Source: Glebionis coronaria
Taxonomy: Eukaryota; Streptophyta; Magnoliopsida; Asterales; Asteraceae
DNA: 64,000 bases
Reading direction: 5' to 3'
Assembly: GCA_025667525.1 (NCBI GenBank)
Contig: CM046877.1
Coordinates: 34,182,255-34,246,254, forward strand
Positions 25,725 through 38,427 of this stretch are shown here, one piece after another. The notes below the pieces were generated by a model. That model searched no databases and was not told the origin of the DNA. It was given only the letters and a program-made list of their open reading frames with translations. Position 1 is the stretch's first letter, and each line of letters begins with the position of its first letter. The translations under genes were made by a program, and so were the position numbers.

Positions 25725-27167
25725 TGTCGTCGGGGAAATTATTTCCGGGAAAACACTGGCGGCAAAATGTTAACTATTTTCCTCACTTTTTTAGCATAAA
25801 AGGAGAACCACACACACTTCTTATCATCACAACCACCAGCAGATCACACACACTTATCATCACAAACACATTGTTATTATGAAGATGTTGAAGCATGAAG
25901 TTTTTCCGTGTAGGTGTGGACATGGAGATGTAGTTCTTCGATAATCGTGGCAACGTGATTCCCTTGGTAGACAGTACTAGGCTTGTCCACGTTCACAGGT
26001 GGAACCTCTAGTTTCATATGGATGCGATTTTTTATAGAAAGACGAAAGAGTCATACTACTTGTCAATTCTCTTGGAGGTTCAACGAGCTTTTCTCTTCCA
26101 ATCTCTTCTTTGAGACCTTCAACGAGCTTTTCTCCTCCAAGCTCTTCTTCAAGACCTTCAAGGACTCCAATTTCTTCTCTAATCTATTCAACGTGTGCAA
26201 ACCGTGTGCACTTGAATAGAAAAATAAAGGTACTTGAGAGTACAGTAGAGTTATACCGCCATGCCGATAGGCACACAGTGGATTCAGCTGCACTACTCAA
26301 GACCTTTACGATGACATGGGGAACATTAGTTTGAACTAGTTTGTGATGTGTTTTTTTTCGTGTTTATGAGTCTTATATCGTTGTAATAACCATGTTTAAT
26401 TAAGCGCGTGTTTAAGTGTCCGTGACGAATAAAATTTTGTTTAGGCGTGTGTATCAGTAAATATCCCATGTGTTTACACAAAGGGTTTTATGCAATATTT
26501 GGAATAAATAAATATTTGTTTTACAAATGTCTCATTTTTTATTATACAAAAGTCACGAAAATAAAATGACATCGGATCGATAGTTAAAATAATAATTATA
26601 TATGGAATAAATAATTATATACTTTTTTGTTAAATAATAATTATATCTTAAATAAGTAAAATACAAATAATAGTTTTATAATTTTTCATAATAAGCAAAA
26701 AAAAGAATTAATAATCTTTGACAGAAAGTTTCCCCGGGGACATGTCGCCGGGGAAACATCAGTGAATTGGCGGGTAAAAGCCCGCCACCATTTTCTGCTA
26801 AAGTTTTATGTTAATTACGCCTGGTCGAATATTCTCTGGCGACATGTCGCAAGGGATAACTTTTTCAGGTTATTATCAAAGAAAGATTAAGGTTAATTAC
26901 GCATGGTCGGCGATTCCCCGACGACATGTCGCCGGGGATAACTTGGAGGGAAAATATCCCGCTTTTTCTTTTGGCAGATCATTTTGGTCAAAGATGGACG
27001 ATGATTCCCCGGCGACATGTCGCTAGAGATACGGTGGTCAAACTTTGACCAAAAAGTATTTTTGATTTTTTGCCACATCAACAAAGTCGCCAGGGATTAG
27101 GTGTTTAACCCGGCGATATTTCGTCGCGGGGAAACACCGATCGCCTGATCCCAACTTTCTTGTAGTG
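25720..27167 (+). mobile_element. CACTA transposon, left end lost, non-autonomous
   Basis: The right end is TTTCTTGTAGTG (27156-27167), the inverted CACTACAAGAAA terminus of plant CACTA elements. Near it are four copies of a palindromic subterminal repeat centred on GACATGTC (26732-26753, 26834-26855, 26916-26937, 27007-27028). The left end is missing: a half palindrome at 25720-25735 is fused to the minisatellite. Between lies a GRF zinc-finger pseudogene shared with the CACTA element at 37623-39286. No transposase is present in this part. Confidence 0.8.
25879..26335 (+). pseudogene. GRF-type zinc-finger gene remnant in CACTA element
   Basis: From the ATG at 25879 the frame gives MKMLKHEVFPCRCGHGDVVL, then, past stops at about 25942 and 25977, LGRQY, ACPRSQVEP and GC. 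The spacing CxCG, GRQY-x-ACP, GC is that of a GRF zinc finger, a small nucleic-acid-binding domain. A Ser/Pro-rich stretch follows in another frame (STSFS, SSSSRPS), then CANRVHLNRKIKVLESTVEL and a HTVDSAALL tail. A one-base deletion breaks the last part relative to the copy at 38078-38427. At least three stops and two frame changes show it is dead. Confidence 0.75.
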
Positions 27168-28475
27168 GAACTTTATGCTCTCTTGTTATAGTATAAAACT
27201 TAGTCTTGTCGACTTTGTTATTAAATTTGAGTTTAAGTGATTGGATCATAAAGCTAATTTAACCATCTCTTGTTTGTGATGTTTATAACTTTACATATCT
27301 ATTACTCATGATTAGATAAAACATATGTTTAAGAGCTGACTTGCTTTGCTTGTGTCTACAGTTTGAGCATTAGTTTAAGCCCATCGAATGTACTTAATCA
27401 AGTAATAAGAGTGTTGGGTATCCTCATGCCATGACTTCAAATAGGCTTATAAAAGCTTTTATAAGCTTCAAGCGTTCATAATAAGTACATCATAGATTTG
27501 ACATATGCATGAAGGGCCTGCAATCCATTAAACATATTTATATATTGGATTAACAAGATTCATCTCAATATTAACACTGTAAAACAGCTTAATAATGTAT
27601 GTAAGTTGGAGAACTTTCCTTGCTGTGTTTGTATCATTGTTTGTACAAAATACAAGGACCATAAATTTCCGTTCCTTTTATTTCCAAATAATGCAACATA
27701 CATAGTGTGTAGTGAACTCAATCAATCTATCTCACCTGCACATCATGACCTCTAACATTGGGAACATACTATCCTTTTTTAACTCTTTCATATGACATCT
27801 CATGTCATGGGACCATATATCCCCATTATTAACCTTGTTTGAACATCTTTGACTCCATTTTAGCTATATATATTTTTTAATCATTATTGCATTTGCAGAA
27901 CTTTATTGATGAGAAATGAAATGATGGGGTGATGAAAAAAGTTAAATCAAATGAGATACAATAACCCATGGCTTGCAAATGACTGAGTAGTAATTATTGA
28001 TGAAATTAACCATCCTCATCAGTAAGAAAAGGAAAAAAAAACACAAATGAAAGATAACATTAATACTTAGATTCGACAGTCGATCTGCTACACTTTCATT
28101 AATGAAATCCTTAAACCAAAATTTCCAGTTCCCTTCATAACATAGGTAAAATACTAGTAGTAAATAAAAACATTAAATTGTTGGAAACTCTTCTTCATTA
28201 TTGATTGATTGTGTGACGACTTCATACATGGACTAGAAACTCATTATGCTTCCAGATCTCCAGATATTCATCCAGTTGACACCGTCAACCCACCAATGTG
28301 CCATCATATCCATCTCGTGGCGATCCATATGCTAATCATGACGGGAGCAGCTCTTGCAGTATCATGTGATGTCGAGTTTAATGCCATAATCAGTACTCGA
28401 TCCGTAATTATTATTTTCCAAGTTTGTCTGCTTTGTTAAAACATTTGATGATGGTTTAGCAAAGAGTGATCATGC
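27168..28475. other. Unique-looking AT-rich DNA between CACTA and copia D
   Basis: No reading frame or repeat is convincing. The interval 28209-28439 has an open frame of 78 codons on the plus strand with no recognised domain and may be chance or a gene fragment. Confidence 0.5.
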
Positions 28476-28480
28476 TAGTC
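28476..28480. repeat. Target duplication of copia D, left (TAGTC)
   Basis: TAGTC immediately precedes the 5' LTR and recurs at 36272-36276 immediately after the 3' LTR, a 5-bp target site duplication. Confidence 0.95.
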
Positions 28481-29254
28481 TGAAAATTTATGGACTTTAA
28501 AATCGATAGTCGTGTGATAGGATCGAAGTCGAGATCACGGGATTGCACACATTACGTGAAGAGTTAATTTATTTATTAAATATATTTATTATATTTATTA
28601 AATCAAACTGTAGCTAACGATCGTTAAGTAATTAAAAGTTAAGTATTAAACGATCGTTATAGAATGTTAAAGAAGCTAAAAGAAGGTGTCGGAAAGTTCC
28701 GGAAACCCCCTTTTGAGCATGTGTATATCCGGTTTTTAAAGAGAGGAGATAAGGAGGAAAAAGATTTTGGCTTTATCTTGTTTAAACCTTGGAAGATAAG
28801 TTTCCAAGGTGTATATAAACAAACCTTAAGACCTCATAATTTTTCACTCCATATTCTTCTTTCTTTGCCTTATACCGCCGGCTATATACACCCTTTTAGG
28901 GTTCATCTTTGATTTTCTATAAGCTATTTTAGATCTAGTCCTAGTCCCTCTCTAGGGTTGTTGGGTAGATCTTCCATAGACTTGGAAGGCTCGGTTTTGT
29001 TCGTGCTAGACTCACGGTTAGCTCATCGTATCACGTGTGTACAAGATCGTGGTGTGATCTTATTTTAGATTACATCCTGGTGGTGTTCGTGATCTATCTT
29101 TACCGGTGATCGTTCTGCTAGGATAAAGGTATGTAATCCTAGCCTTGATTAATTATAATTGTGTTATATAAAGATCTTGTTAATCTGCTTCCGCTGTATG
29201 CTCTTTGATCTATGTTAGGGTTTTTATAATTGTTATGATAATCATAAACCATCA
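28481..29254 (+). repeat. 5' LTR of copia D
   Basis: Runs TGAAAATTTATGG to AAACCATCA. TATA box TATATAAA at 28812-28819 sits one base after a perfect inverted repeat with 9-bp arms ACCTTGGAA (28786-28794) and TTCCAAGGT (28802-28810). Upstream are two palindromes 33 bases apart, TAACGATCGTTA (28615-28626) and AACGATCGTT (28649-28658). An 82-codon frame at 28664-28912 is found in both LTRs but looks like chance. Confidence 0.97.
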
Positions 29255-29269
29255 GTGGCATCGAGAGCC
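29255..29269 (+). other. Primer binding site of copia D
   Basis: TGGCATCGAGAGCC begins one base after the LTR end. It is a variant of the initiator methionine tRNA PBS. Confidence 0.8.
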
Positions 29270-30658
29270 GTTTTAACATGATTATAATTATCAAGATCTA
29301 AAGTTTTTTAACTAATATTGATTTGTGTTAAAATTACATGTTGTTTTTTAGGTTTTATGAAGATTAGGGTTTTGTTTTTTTTATTGTTTTAAAAACGGCT
29401 TTGCCGATTTTTTATAAAAAAAAAAAAAAGTTTTTGTAAACCCTAAAATTACATGGTAATTAACTTTAGATGTATGCATGAATTAATTGTTATGTCATGT
29501 GTGGTTACGATCCGTAGTAGTTTTTTAATTGTTAAGAGAATATGGAAGATCCGTAATAAACATGCATGTTTTTTTACGGATCATATAATTTTGATTGCTA
29601 TTTGCTTTATTTGATTCAAAGTTTTAAAATTAGGGAAGACTTTTTATGTTCATAAAAACCCTAGATTTGAGGTTCTTTAAATAAATTGTTTTGCATGTGG
29701 CTATTTGATTTAGTTTTTTTTTGTACTACTTGTTTTCATGCGTTTTTTTAATTGTATGTTGTAAACAAGGGTAATTTTTTTTAAGAAAAATAATATGGAC
29801 TAAATCTTATCAAAATTAATGAACTGTTTTGAGGTCTAAATTACATATGATTTGTGTTGATTAGAATTGCAATAGCAACTTAACGGCCTACTCAATTTTG
29901 ACAAACTATAAAGTGGGAATAACGCACCGCTGGTCAAGTACCCGGTTAAGGAAGGAGGTGTTATGCTTCAGCGCTGACAAAATTCCCGGCTCGCCTGTGC
30001 GTCAAAATTGGAATTACCTACGGTTGTTATTGGTATAATTCTTTAAGGTTGTTTGGTTTAACCAATACCTCAACTTGCAAATATATGATGAACTTTTAGT
30101 CTCACCAAAAAGTTTACTAAACGTTTTATTAAACTTATGCTATGGAGATGTATGCATGCTTCTCCATACATGATTTTGACACCAAAATCTATACCCTAAA
30201 ATTTAAGTCATATGCCCTCTAATTGACGAACACTTGAAGTTACAATTGTCGTCATATAAGATATCGGACGATGTTGTAATGGAGAGAAAACTTCATGACT
30301 GAATAAGATTGCACATGAAAGTTTTACGTTCTTTAGATTAGTCGACTTAATTGAGTTACTCAGTGAGAACTGGAAACTTAAGGCATAAAGAAGGGATAAA
30401 ACATGTTTACAATGCAAATGTTTTTGGCAATGTAAATCCCTGACATATCTAGAAATTGCAATATGATTTGGCAATTATTGTTCGACAAGTTACTGTGTGG
30501 AATACATTTGTCACTAGCAGATCAACTGATGTGATAAATCTATGTCAATATGGATTCTAGTTTTTCAAGGAAAATACTATGGTTTCATTACCGGGGTAAT
30601 TTTATTTTCTTGAATTTTATTATCGAAAATACTAATGTTTGAACTTATTTCTGTAGAA
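29270..30658 (+). other. Leader of copia D
   Basis: 1.4 kb of AT-rich untranslated DNA between the PBS and the gag start. No supported frame. A less AT-rich segment near 29915-30010 might be structured RNA (packaging signal), but that is a guess. Confidence 0.6.
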
Positions 30659-33600
30659 ATGGCTCAACCCAAAAATAATCTGACAATAAGCTCGGCGTTC
30701 AAAGCATTTTTTGAACGACCTGAACTTACTGGCCCTAATTTCAATGATTGGTACCGCTCACTAAGAATTGTTCTGAGAGCAGCGGGTACCATCAATATCT
30801 TGGAAACTCCTTTTCCGGAGGATCTTGCTGAAGGAGCAACTGATGCGGAAAGGCTTCAACACGCTGCTAACGTTAAGAAGCACAATGAGGTGGCTGCTGT
30901 AATGTTAGGGAGAATGGATCCATCACTTCAAAGGAAGTATGAGCTAGCTTCTCCTCAGCAAATGCTTGATGAACTCAAGGCTGTGTATGAAACGCCGCAA
31001 GCTGTAGAGATCTATGATCTGGTTGATGCTCTACATAGTTGCAAGCAAGCTCCTGGAAAGTCCGTAAGTGACCATTATATGGAGATGAGGGGTTATATGG
31101 AACAACTCATCGCACTAGGACAACCCTTTGATAATAATATGGCTATTAACTTGATCAATAGGTCCCTTAATAAGGACTTCAATGATTTCGTTCGTAACTA
31201 TAATATGCATTGCACGGGGAAGACAGTTAATGATTTGCATGCAATGCTCATTGACTTTGAAAAGGGTTTGAAAGATAAGGCACCCACTGCTACTCCTCAA
31301 GTACTTTATTTACAAAATGGTAGAGTGTCGAAACCAAAACCGCAAGTGAATAAGAAGCAGAAAGGCAAAGGCAAGGTTGATAAGAGCAAGCAAGTTGCGA
31401 CTACATCAAAACCAAAGCAAAACTTTGCTAAGAAATCTCTGAAAGATGAGACTTGTCACTACTGCAAGATGACTGGACACTGGAAGAGGAATTGCTCTCT
31501 CTATCTCCATGAAATGGCAGAACATAAGAAGAAGGCTGAGCAAGTTGCTGCAACACCATCTTCAGGTAACTTATTTATGATAGAGTTATTTAATCTTTCA
31601 TATAAATCAAACTCCTGGGTATATGATACGGGATGTGGTATTAATATTTGTAATACCCTGCAGGGATTTGAGTTGAAGAGGAGACTTACCTATGGGGAAC
31701 AATTTCTGCAAGTGGGCAATGGCGCACAAGCAGCAGTTGAAGCTATAGGAATATTTAAATTAGTTTTACCTTCGGGTTTAGTAATGTCTTTAAATAATTG
31801 TCATTATGCACCTACAATTGTTAGGGGTGTTATTTCCTTTTCTAGTATGTTGGATCTTGGATTTACTCACACGATTGATAATAATAGAATTTCTGTTTTA
31901 AATAATGGTTTATTCTATTTTTATGCAATTTCTGTGAATGGTGTTTTTGAAATTAACATGCCTGATAAAAATCCCAAGAGGAAAAATAATTATGTTTTTA
32001 GCATGAATAAGAAGAGTAAGTTAGACAAGAACTCTTTTTATCTTTGGCATTGTAGGCTTGCCCACATTGAGAAGACTCGCATACAAAAGCTTCAACGTGA
32101 TGGGCTTTTGGAAAGTATCAATGATGAATCATTTGATAAATGTGAATCTTGTATCTCTGGAAAGATGACCAAGAAACCTTTTAATAGCAATATTGAAAGG
32201 GCTACTGAACTACTTGGTTTAATACACACGGATGTGTGTGGACCACTTAGACATGTGTCAAGGAAAGGTGCTAGCTACTTCTTGACGTTTACGGATGATT
32301 ATAGCCATTATGGGTATGTTTATTTACTTAAACATAAACATGAGGTATTTGAAACATTCAAAACGTTTAAAGCCGAAGTAGAGTTACAACTAGGAAAGAA
32401 GATTAAAGCTCTTCGTTCTAATCGTGGTGGTGAATATTTAAGTCAAGAGTTTAAAGATTATTTAAGTAAGAATGGAATTGTTTAGAAACTTACTTCTCCA
32501 TATACTCCACAACAAAATGGTGTATCTGAAAGGAGAAATCGTACATTATTGGATATGGTACGATCTATGTTTAATCTTACAACTTTACCATTATCTTTTT
32601 GGGATTATGCTCTTGAAACTGCTATTCGTATTCTGAATATGGTTCCCACAAAGAAGGTTGATAAGACACCATATGAACTATGGCATGGCAAGAAGCCATA
32701 TTTGTCTTATTTGAAAGTCTGGGGTTGTGAGGCGTATGTGAAACATGACTCTGGAGATAAAATCCAACAACGCTCAGTAAAATGTATATTTGTAGGTTAC
32801 CCTAAGGAAACTATGGGTTACTACTTTTATTATCCGGCTGAGAACAAGATAGTTGTGGCTCGGTATGGAGACTTCCTTGAAAATGATCTTGTAAATCAAG
32901 AATTCAGTGGGAGAAATTATGATCTTGAAGAAATTCAAGAAGATACATTGCCTTCTGAAAATACTAGCGATGAAATTCCTATAGAACCAGAAAGTCTGAG
33001 TGTTCCACCGGAATTAATTCCTCCACGTAGGTCTCAAAGGGCTATACGTGCGCCGGATAAACTATGTCTCTACATAGAGGATGATGAGGAGGAAGTAGGG
33101 GATCTTGGTGAACCTGCTAACTATCGATCCACAATGTCTGATCCAGAAAAGTCAAAATGGATAGTTGCGATGAATGAGGAAATGAAATCCATGGAAATCA
33201 ATGATGTTTAGAGTCTTGTAGACGCATCTAAAAATGCTAAAGTAGTGACAAATAGGTGGATCTATAAGAAGAAAACTGACATGGATGGTGACGTACAATC
33301 CTATAAAGCACGTTTAGTGGCTAAAGGTTTTGCTCAAACTTTTGGCATAGACTACGAGGAGACATTCTCTCTCGTAGCAGACTTACGAGCTATTAGGATT
33401 CTCATAGCTATAGCAGCATACTATGACTATGAGATATGGCAAATGGATGTTAAAACTGCCTTCTTGAACGGTCGCTTAGATGAAGACATCTATATGCAAC
33501 AACCGGAAGGGTATGTTGATCCTAAATATCCAAAACGTGTGTGCAAACTTCAAAGGTCTATTTATGGTTTGAAGCAAGCATCACGTCAATGGAATAAGCG

Positions 33601-34699
33601 ATTTGATGAAGAAATCAAAAGGTTTGGATTTATTCAAAATCGTGATGAGCCATGTGTATACCGCAAAGCTAGTGGGAGTAATGTAGTGTTCCTAATTCTA
33701 TATGTCGATGACATATTGATCATGGGAAGTAACATTCCAAGACTTAAGGAAGTTAAGGATTATCTTGGTAAATGTTTTTCTATGAAAGATTTGGGAGATG
33801 CTGCATATATTCTGGGAATTAAGATCTATCGAGATAGGAGTAGACGGTTAATTGGTCTTAGCCAAGATGCTTATATTGATAAGATATTGAAGAAATATAA
33901 CATGCATAACTCTAAGAAAGGTTTCTTACCGATGGAGGTTAAGCATGAGTTAAGTCATGAGAAAGATGCATCATCACCTGAAGAGGTGGCTTACATGAAG
34001 AAGGTGCCTTATGCTTCGGCTGTAGGATCTATTATGTATGGTGTAAGATGCACAAGGCCTGATGTGGCGTTTGCTCAGAACTTGGTCAGTAGATACCAAC
34101 AGAATCCAGGAAAGTCCCACTGGACTGCTGTTAAGCATATTCTAAAGTATTTAAGAAGTATGAAAGATATGTTTTTGGTATTCGGGGGTAAACCAGACAC
34201 AGAATTGAATGTAACAGGATTCTGTGATGCGTCCTGGCAATGTGATAAAGACGACACGAAGTCTCAGACGGGTTACGTGTTTGTCATCAATGGAGGAGCA
34301 GTTGACTGGAAGAGCAGTAAGCAGAAAATCATTGCTATGCATGCGACTCAATCTGAGTACATGGCCGCTTCAGAAGCTGCAATGGAAGCTGTTTGGATTA
34401 GGAAATTTATTGGAGATCTTGGAGTGATGCCTTCAATTAAAGAACCTATTGATATATATTGCGACAACTCTGCGGCAATAATATTCGCCAATGACCCTGG
34501 AGTCATGAAGGGCGCCAGACACTTTAAACGTAGATATCACTACGTTCGAGAACAAGTGGAAGCTCGAGAAATAAAATTAATAAAAGTTCACACAGATGAT
34601 AACGTAGCTGATCCTTTTACTAAGGCTTTGTCTAGGCCAAAGGTAGTTAAGCATGCCAAGGCAATTGGGCTGCAACTAGCTAGCGAATTCATGAAATAA
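30659..34699 (+). pseudogene. Copia gag-pol polyprotein (element D), two nonsense codons
   Basis: One continuous frame of 1,347 codons from the ATG at 30659, the start that gives MAQPKNN as in related gags; an in-frame ATG at 30635 is less likely. Order: gag capsid domain (residues 1-230), CCHC knuckle CHYCKMTGHWKRNC (from residue 266), protease with D-T-G at 323, GAG-pre-integrase with LWHCRLAH, integrase with first catalytic Asp at 525 (HTDVCGP), RT with TAFLNGRL and YVDD at 1015, and RNase H with CDASW, SEYMAA and YCDNSAA. TAG at 32483-32485 interrupts integrase, just before PYTPQQNGV; TAG at 33209-33211 falls where related proteins have Trp in NDVW. Everything else is intact, in keeping with a young insertion. 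Confidence 0.95.
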
Positions 34700-35497
34700 A
34701 CCTGTTGATTAGTATTTGAATAAAGGATGTAAGACATTATTGAATTGATGAAATAAAGATTGGATTTCGTTTATTTTTCTGTTATTTGATTTTGTATCCT
34801 ATTTTACATGTTTTAATCCGTGAGCATTATGATGTTTCTAAATGTCCGTTGTCAATTAATAATATGGGAGTATTATTAAACTAAGACAAATCAAAATAGT
34901 GACAGAGTATACTTGAAAGTATATTGGTCAATTTTAGATGATATTTGATGGATCAAATATTGGACTTATCCCAACTATGTGATTTTACTTTATGGATCTT
35001 TGTCATTAAGTAAATCATAAATAGTTATCCTTAGACCTGAGATGCCAGAAAACTGCATTGAATATAGTGCATTTCTGTAAGGTAACCTAACGCTAAACGT
35101 AACTGGTAGTCATAAGGGTTATTTTCAGAAGTGTTGCGAAGTTCATGTGTTTTGCTTGTAGTCAAAATGGGATTCGTTTCCTTCAAATTATTATTTGAAG
35201 TATAAATACAACTGGGCCCCTCGGGGGAATAGTAAGATGTTTGTGTGGCCACACCCAAATGTGTTTTGGTAATCTTGCTATATCCGTAAACGAGAAACAG
35301 AATAGTTAATGAAGGAATGACTAAGATCCATATCCTTATTAACAATGTATTTGAAATGAGAGGATAATAATAATGATTATATATCATTAAAAGGTTTTGT
35401 CCAGGAAGCCTTACTCGAGTTGTACTAGTGACATTGTTAGTGTAACTAGACGCTAATCAATGTGATCACGACATTCGAATTTTGTCCAAGTGGGAGC
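34700..35497 (+). other. 3' non-coding region and polypurine tract of copia D
   Basis: 0.8 kb without a supported frame, ending in the purine tract AAGTGGGAGC (35488-35497) that directly precedes the 3' LTR. Confidence 0.75.
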
Positions 35498-36271
35498 TGA
35501 AAGTTTATGGACTTTAAAATCGATAGTCGTGTGATAGGATCGAACTCGAGATCACGGGATTGCACACATTACGTGAAGAGTTAATTTATTTATTAAATAT
35601 ATTTATTATATTTATTAAATCAAACTGTAGCTAACGATCGTTAAGTAATTAAAAGTTAAGTATTAAACGATCGTTATAAAATGTTAAAGAAGCTAAAAGA
35701 AGGTGTCGGAAAGTTCCGGAAACCCCCTTTTGAGCATGTGTATATCCGGTTTTTAAAGAGAGGAGATAAGGAGGAAAAAGATTTTGGCTTTATCTTGTTT
35801 AAACCTTGGAAGATAAGTTTCCAAGGTGTATATAAACAAACCTTAAGGCCTCATAATTTTTCACTCCATATTCTTCTTTTTTTGCCTTATACCGCCGGCT
35901 ATATACACCCTTTTAGGGTTCATCTTTGATTTTCTATAAGCTATTTTAGATCTAGTCCTAGCCCCTCTCTAGGGTTGTTGGGTAGATCTTCCATAGACTT
36001 GGAAGGCTCGGTTTTGTTCGTGCTAGACTCACGGTTAGCTCATCGTATCACGTGTGTACAAGATCGTGGTGTGATCTTATTTTAGATTACATCCTGGTGG
36101 TGTTCGTGATCTATCTTTACCGGTGATCGTTCTGCTAGGATAAAGGTATGTAATCCTAGCCTTGATTAATTATAATTGTGTTATATAAAGATCTTGTTAA
36201 TCTGCTTCCGCCGTATGCTCTTTGATCTATGTTAGGGTTTTTATAATTGTTATGATAATCATAAACCATCA
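35498..36271 (+). repeat. 3' LTR of copia D
   Basis: 774 bp, same length as the 5' LTR, with about seven substitutions by eye and no indels noticed. It has the same TATA box, adjoining inverted repeat and paired AACGATCGTT palindromes, each 7,017 bases downstream of the 5' copy. Confidence 0.97.
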
Positions 36272-36276
36272 TAGTC

Positions 36277-37622
36277 GACTTTTTTTCAAGCTAGCTATGG
36301 ATCACCTTTACTTTGTACTTGCAAAAACTATCAATGCAATGCGTTTTTTGGAATTGCATAAATTTGTAAGTTGCTGTATATTGTATGATTTGTATATTTC
36401 ACTGAAACAATCTATACTACTTTTACTGGACGGATGAAATTCTCTTATTCAATTAAACACACAGCTGGGGTAACCGCCGATATTTAACACGGCTCGGCTA
36501 ATAACCGCGGATATTTGAAAGTAAAGCTCGAAACCGTACAGTGATAGGGTTTTTCCGGCTTCGGGCTCTTCTGGTTTCGGTTTCTTGGTTATCCTTTTTC
36601 GTGGTTTCTTATTGGCTCGGTTTGTTGGTTTCATAAATTTCTTGAACTGTTGCTCACTCAGCTAAAAAGTCTTTTAATAGTTTTTTTAATAGTAAAAAGC
36701 CTTTTAAAATTTTACCCATTGCATATGCTCTTATTACAAACCTATACAACAAAAATTTTATAAATTTATTTTTATATTAATTGGTGAACGATAAAATTAA
36801 ATGACAAAATTAATACAAATTAATATGCAAAATGTAGAAATGATTATTGCTATAAATTATAGTTTTTTAGACACAATTATTTAAAATGTTCACTAATGTA
36901 AGTTTAATATTAAATTTATATGTTTGATTTGAACAATGCAATTTTTTTTTCATAAATTTATATTTTTGAAGACATATATAAGTATGCATTTTAGTACAAA
37001 TTTATTGTAATACTGATCATTTTCCTAATGAATTCTATTAAATCGTACACATCAAAGTAGGAAGTTTGAAGATTAGTATGATGTATAAAAACATGTAAAC
37101 ATATAAATTAAGAAGATTTTCTATATTTATATGTTATATAATATTGCGACGAATGATACACATGTTTACAAATACCTTTTACCATCAATCATCACACAAC
37201 CCCGTAATACTATTTCTATATGAAATGGTTTATTAATGCTCATAGTTATCCCAACTTAAAGATATCATCATTATTAATAAGTATAACTATAAAACATCGC
37301 ACTTGCGGAATTTTAGTTTCAGAGTAGCCGCAGCCGCAACGCGCGGGTACGCTGCCAGCTAATTTTAAAAAGTGATGGTAATGCTTGATTAATTTGTACA
37401 ATATGCTGTAAAATTTGTATTACTTCAAAATTTATTGATGAAAAAGTGCATAAGATGTTTTATAATCATGTTTAAATGACTTGTACAATATGTTTTAAAA
37501 TTTGCATTATATAAAAATTTAATAAAAAAAGAGTGCACAATTGGTTTGTATATTAACATGTCTTATTTTTTTGTTTTCTGTTATAAAATTATATAAGTTG
37601 TATGAGCTTCAAGAACCACTGT
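36277..37622. other. AT-rich intergenic DNA
   Basis: Flank of copia D up to the next CACTA element. No gene is supported. It contains a dispersed repeat copy (36455-36650) and, at 37330-37360, a GC-rich patch followed by CTAA that could be a Helitron 3' end. Confidence 0.5.
36455..36650 (-). repeat. Dispersed repeat, inverted copy of 44745-44935
   Basis: Its reverse complement matches 44745-44935 with many shared words (GTTCAAGAAAT, ACCACGAAAAAGGATA, CCAAGAAACC, ATATCGGCGGTTACCC). Identity is perhaps 75-80% by eye. The type of element is not recognised. Confidence 0.7.
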
Positions 37623-37696
37623 CACTACAACAATCGAATCCTTCCCCAACGATTTTTTTGGCTTTTCCCTAGCGACTTTTTGATGGGGATACATTT

Positions 37697-38026
37697 CCCC
37701 AGTGACATGTCGCTGGGGAAAATTTGCAGGGGTACGCTCGATGAGAAAGGTATCCCAGCGACTTACCCTAGCGACATGCGGGCCTCACAGATTTTTCCTG
37801 AAAAAATAGATTGCCACGGTGGCAAGATTTTCCCCAGCGACATGTCGCTGGGGAAAATCTTTATTAAATCAGCAAAAAAAAAGTTAAACTTAATCTTCTC
37901 AGCTAGTTACAAAGTTTCCCCAGCGACATGTCGCTGGGGAATCTTTCCTTACGTTTGACTTGTCAATGCTTTGTGGTTGACTTGTCAACGATTTTCCAAT
38001 CTTTCCCCTGCGACATGTCGCTGGGG
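37697..38026. repeat. Left subterminal palindromes of the CACTA element
   Basis: Four 22-bp palindromes start at 37697, 37832, 37918 and 38005, all with core GACATGTCGCT and GGGG. Short damaged versions occur near 37770. Confidence 0.9.
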
Positions 38027-38077
38027 AAACTTTCGATACGTTTGACTTGTCAACGCTTTGTGTTTGACTTGTCAACT

Positions 38078-38427
38078 CTTGGTAGACAGTACTATGCTTG
38101 TCCACGTTCACAGGTTGAACCTCCAGTGTCATATGGATGCAAAATTTTTTATGGAAAGACGAACGCGTCCAACTACTAATCAATTCTCTTGGAGGTTAAA
38201 TGAGCTTTTCGCCTCTAACCTCTTCTTCGAGACCTCCAACGAGCTTTTCTACTCCAATTTCTTCTCCAAGCTCTTCAACGTGTGCAAACTGTGTGCGATT
38301 GAATGGAATGATAAAGGTACTTGAGAGTATTGTAGAGTTGTACAAACATTGCGATAGGCACACAGTGGATTCAGCTGCACTACTTCACGACCTTTACGAT
38401 GACATGAGGAACATTCATTTGAACTAG
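38078..38427 (+). pseudogene. Partial GRF zinc-finger gene in CACTA element
   Basis: Opens with LGRQYYACPRSQVEPPVSYG and C, the second half of a GRF finger, but the CxCG first half present at 25909 is missing and replaced by non-coding repeat. It stops after KTNASNY. In another frame the Ser-rich stretch (SRPPTSFSTPISSPSSS) leads to a complete tail STCANCVRLNGMIKVLE, HTVDSAALLHDLYDDM and a TAG at 38425-38427. The tail matches the copy at 26190-26335 closely, so the two elements share ancestry. As it lacks a start and half the finger, no working protein is expected. Confidence 0.75.

Larger units (their letters stand above)
28481..36271 (+). mobile_element. Ty1/copia retrotransposon D, complete
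   Basis: 7.8-kb element with two 774-bp LTRs, PBS, leader, one long gag-pol frame with two stops, a non-coding 3' stretch, a polypurine tract and TAGTC target duplications. By eye the two LTRs differ at about seven positions (under 1%), so the insertion is recent on an evolutionary scale. Domain order (CCHC, protease, integrase, RT, RNase H) is copia. Confidence 0.97.

Noticed and set aside
28664..28912. 82-codon plus-strand frame, repeated at 35681-35929
   Set aside because: It is present in both copies only because it lies in the LTRs of copia D. It spans the TATA box and hairpin and has no known domain.
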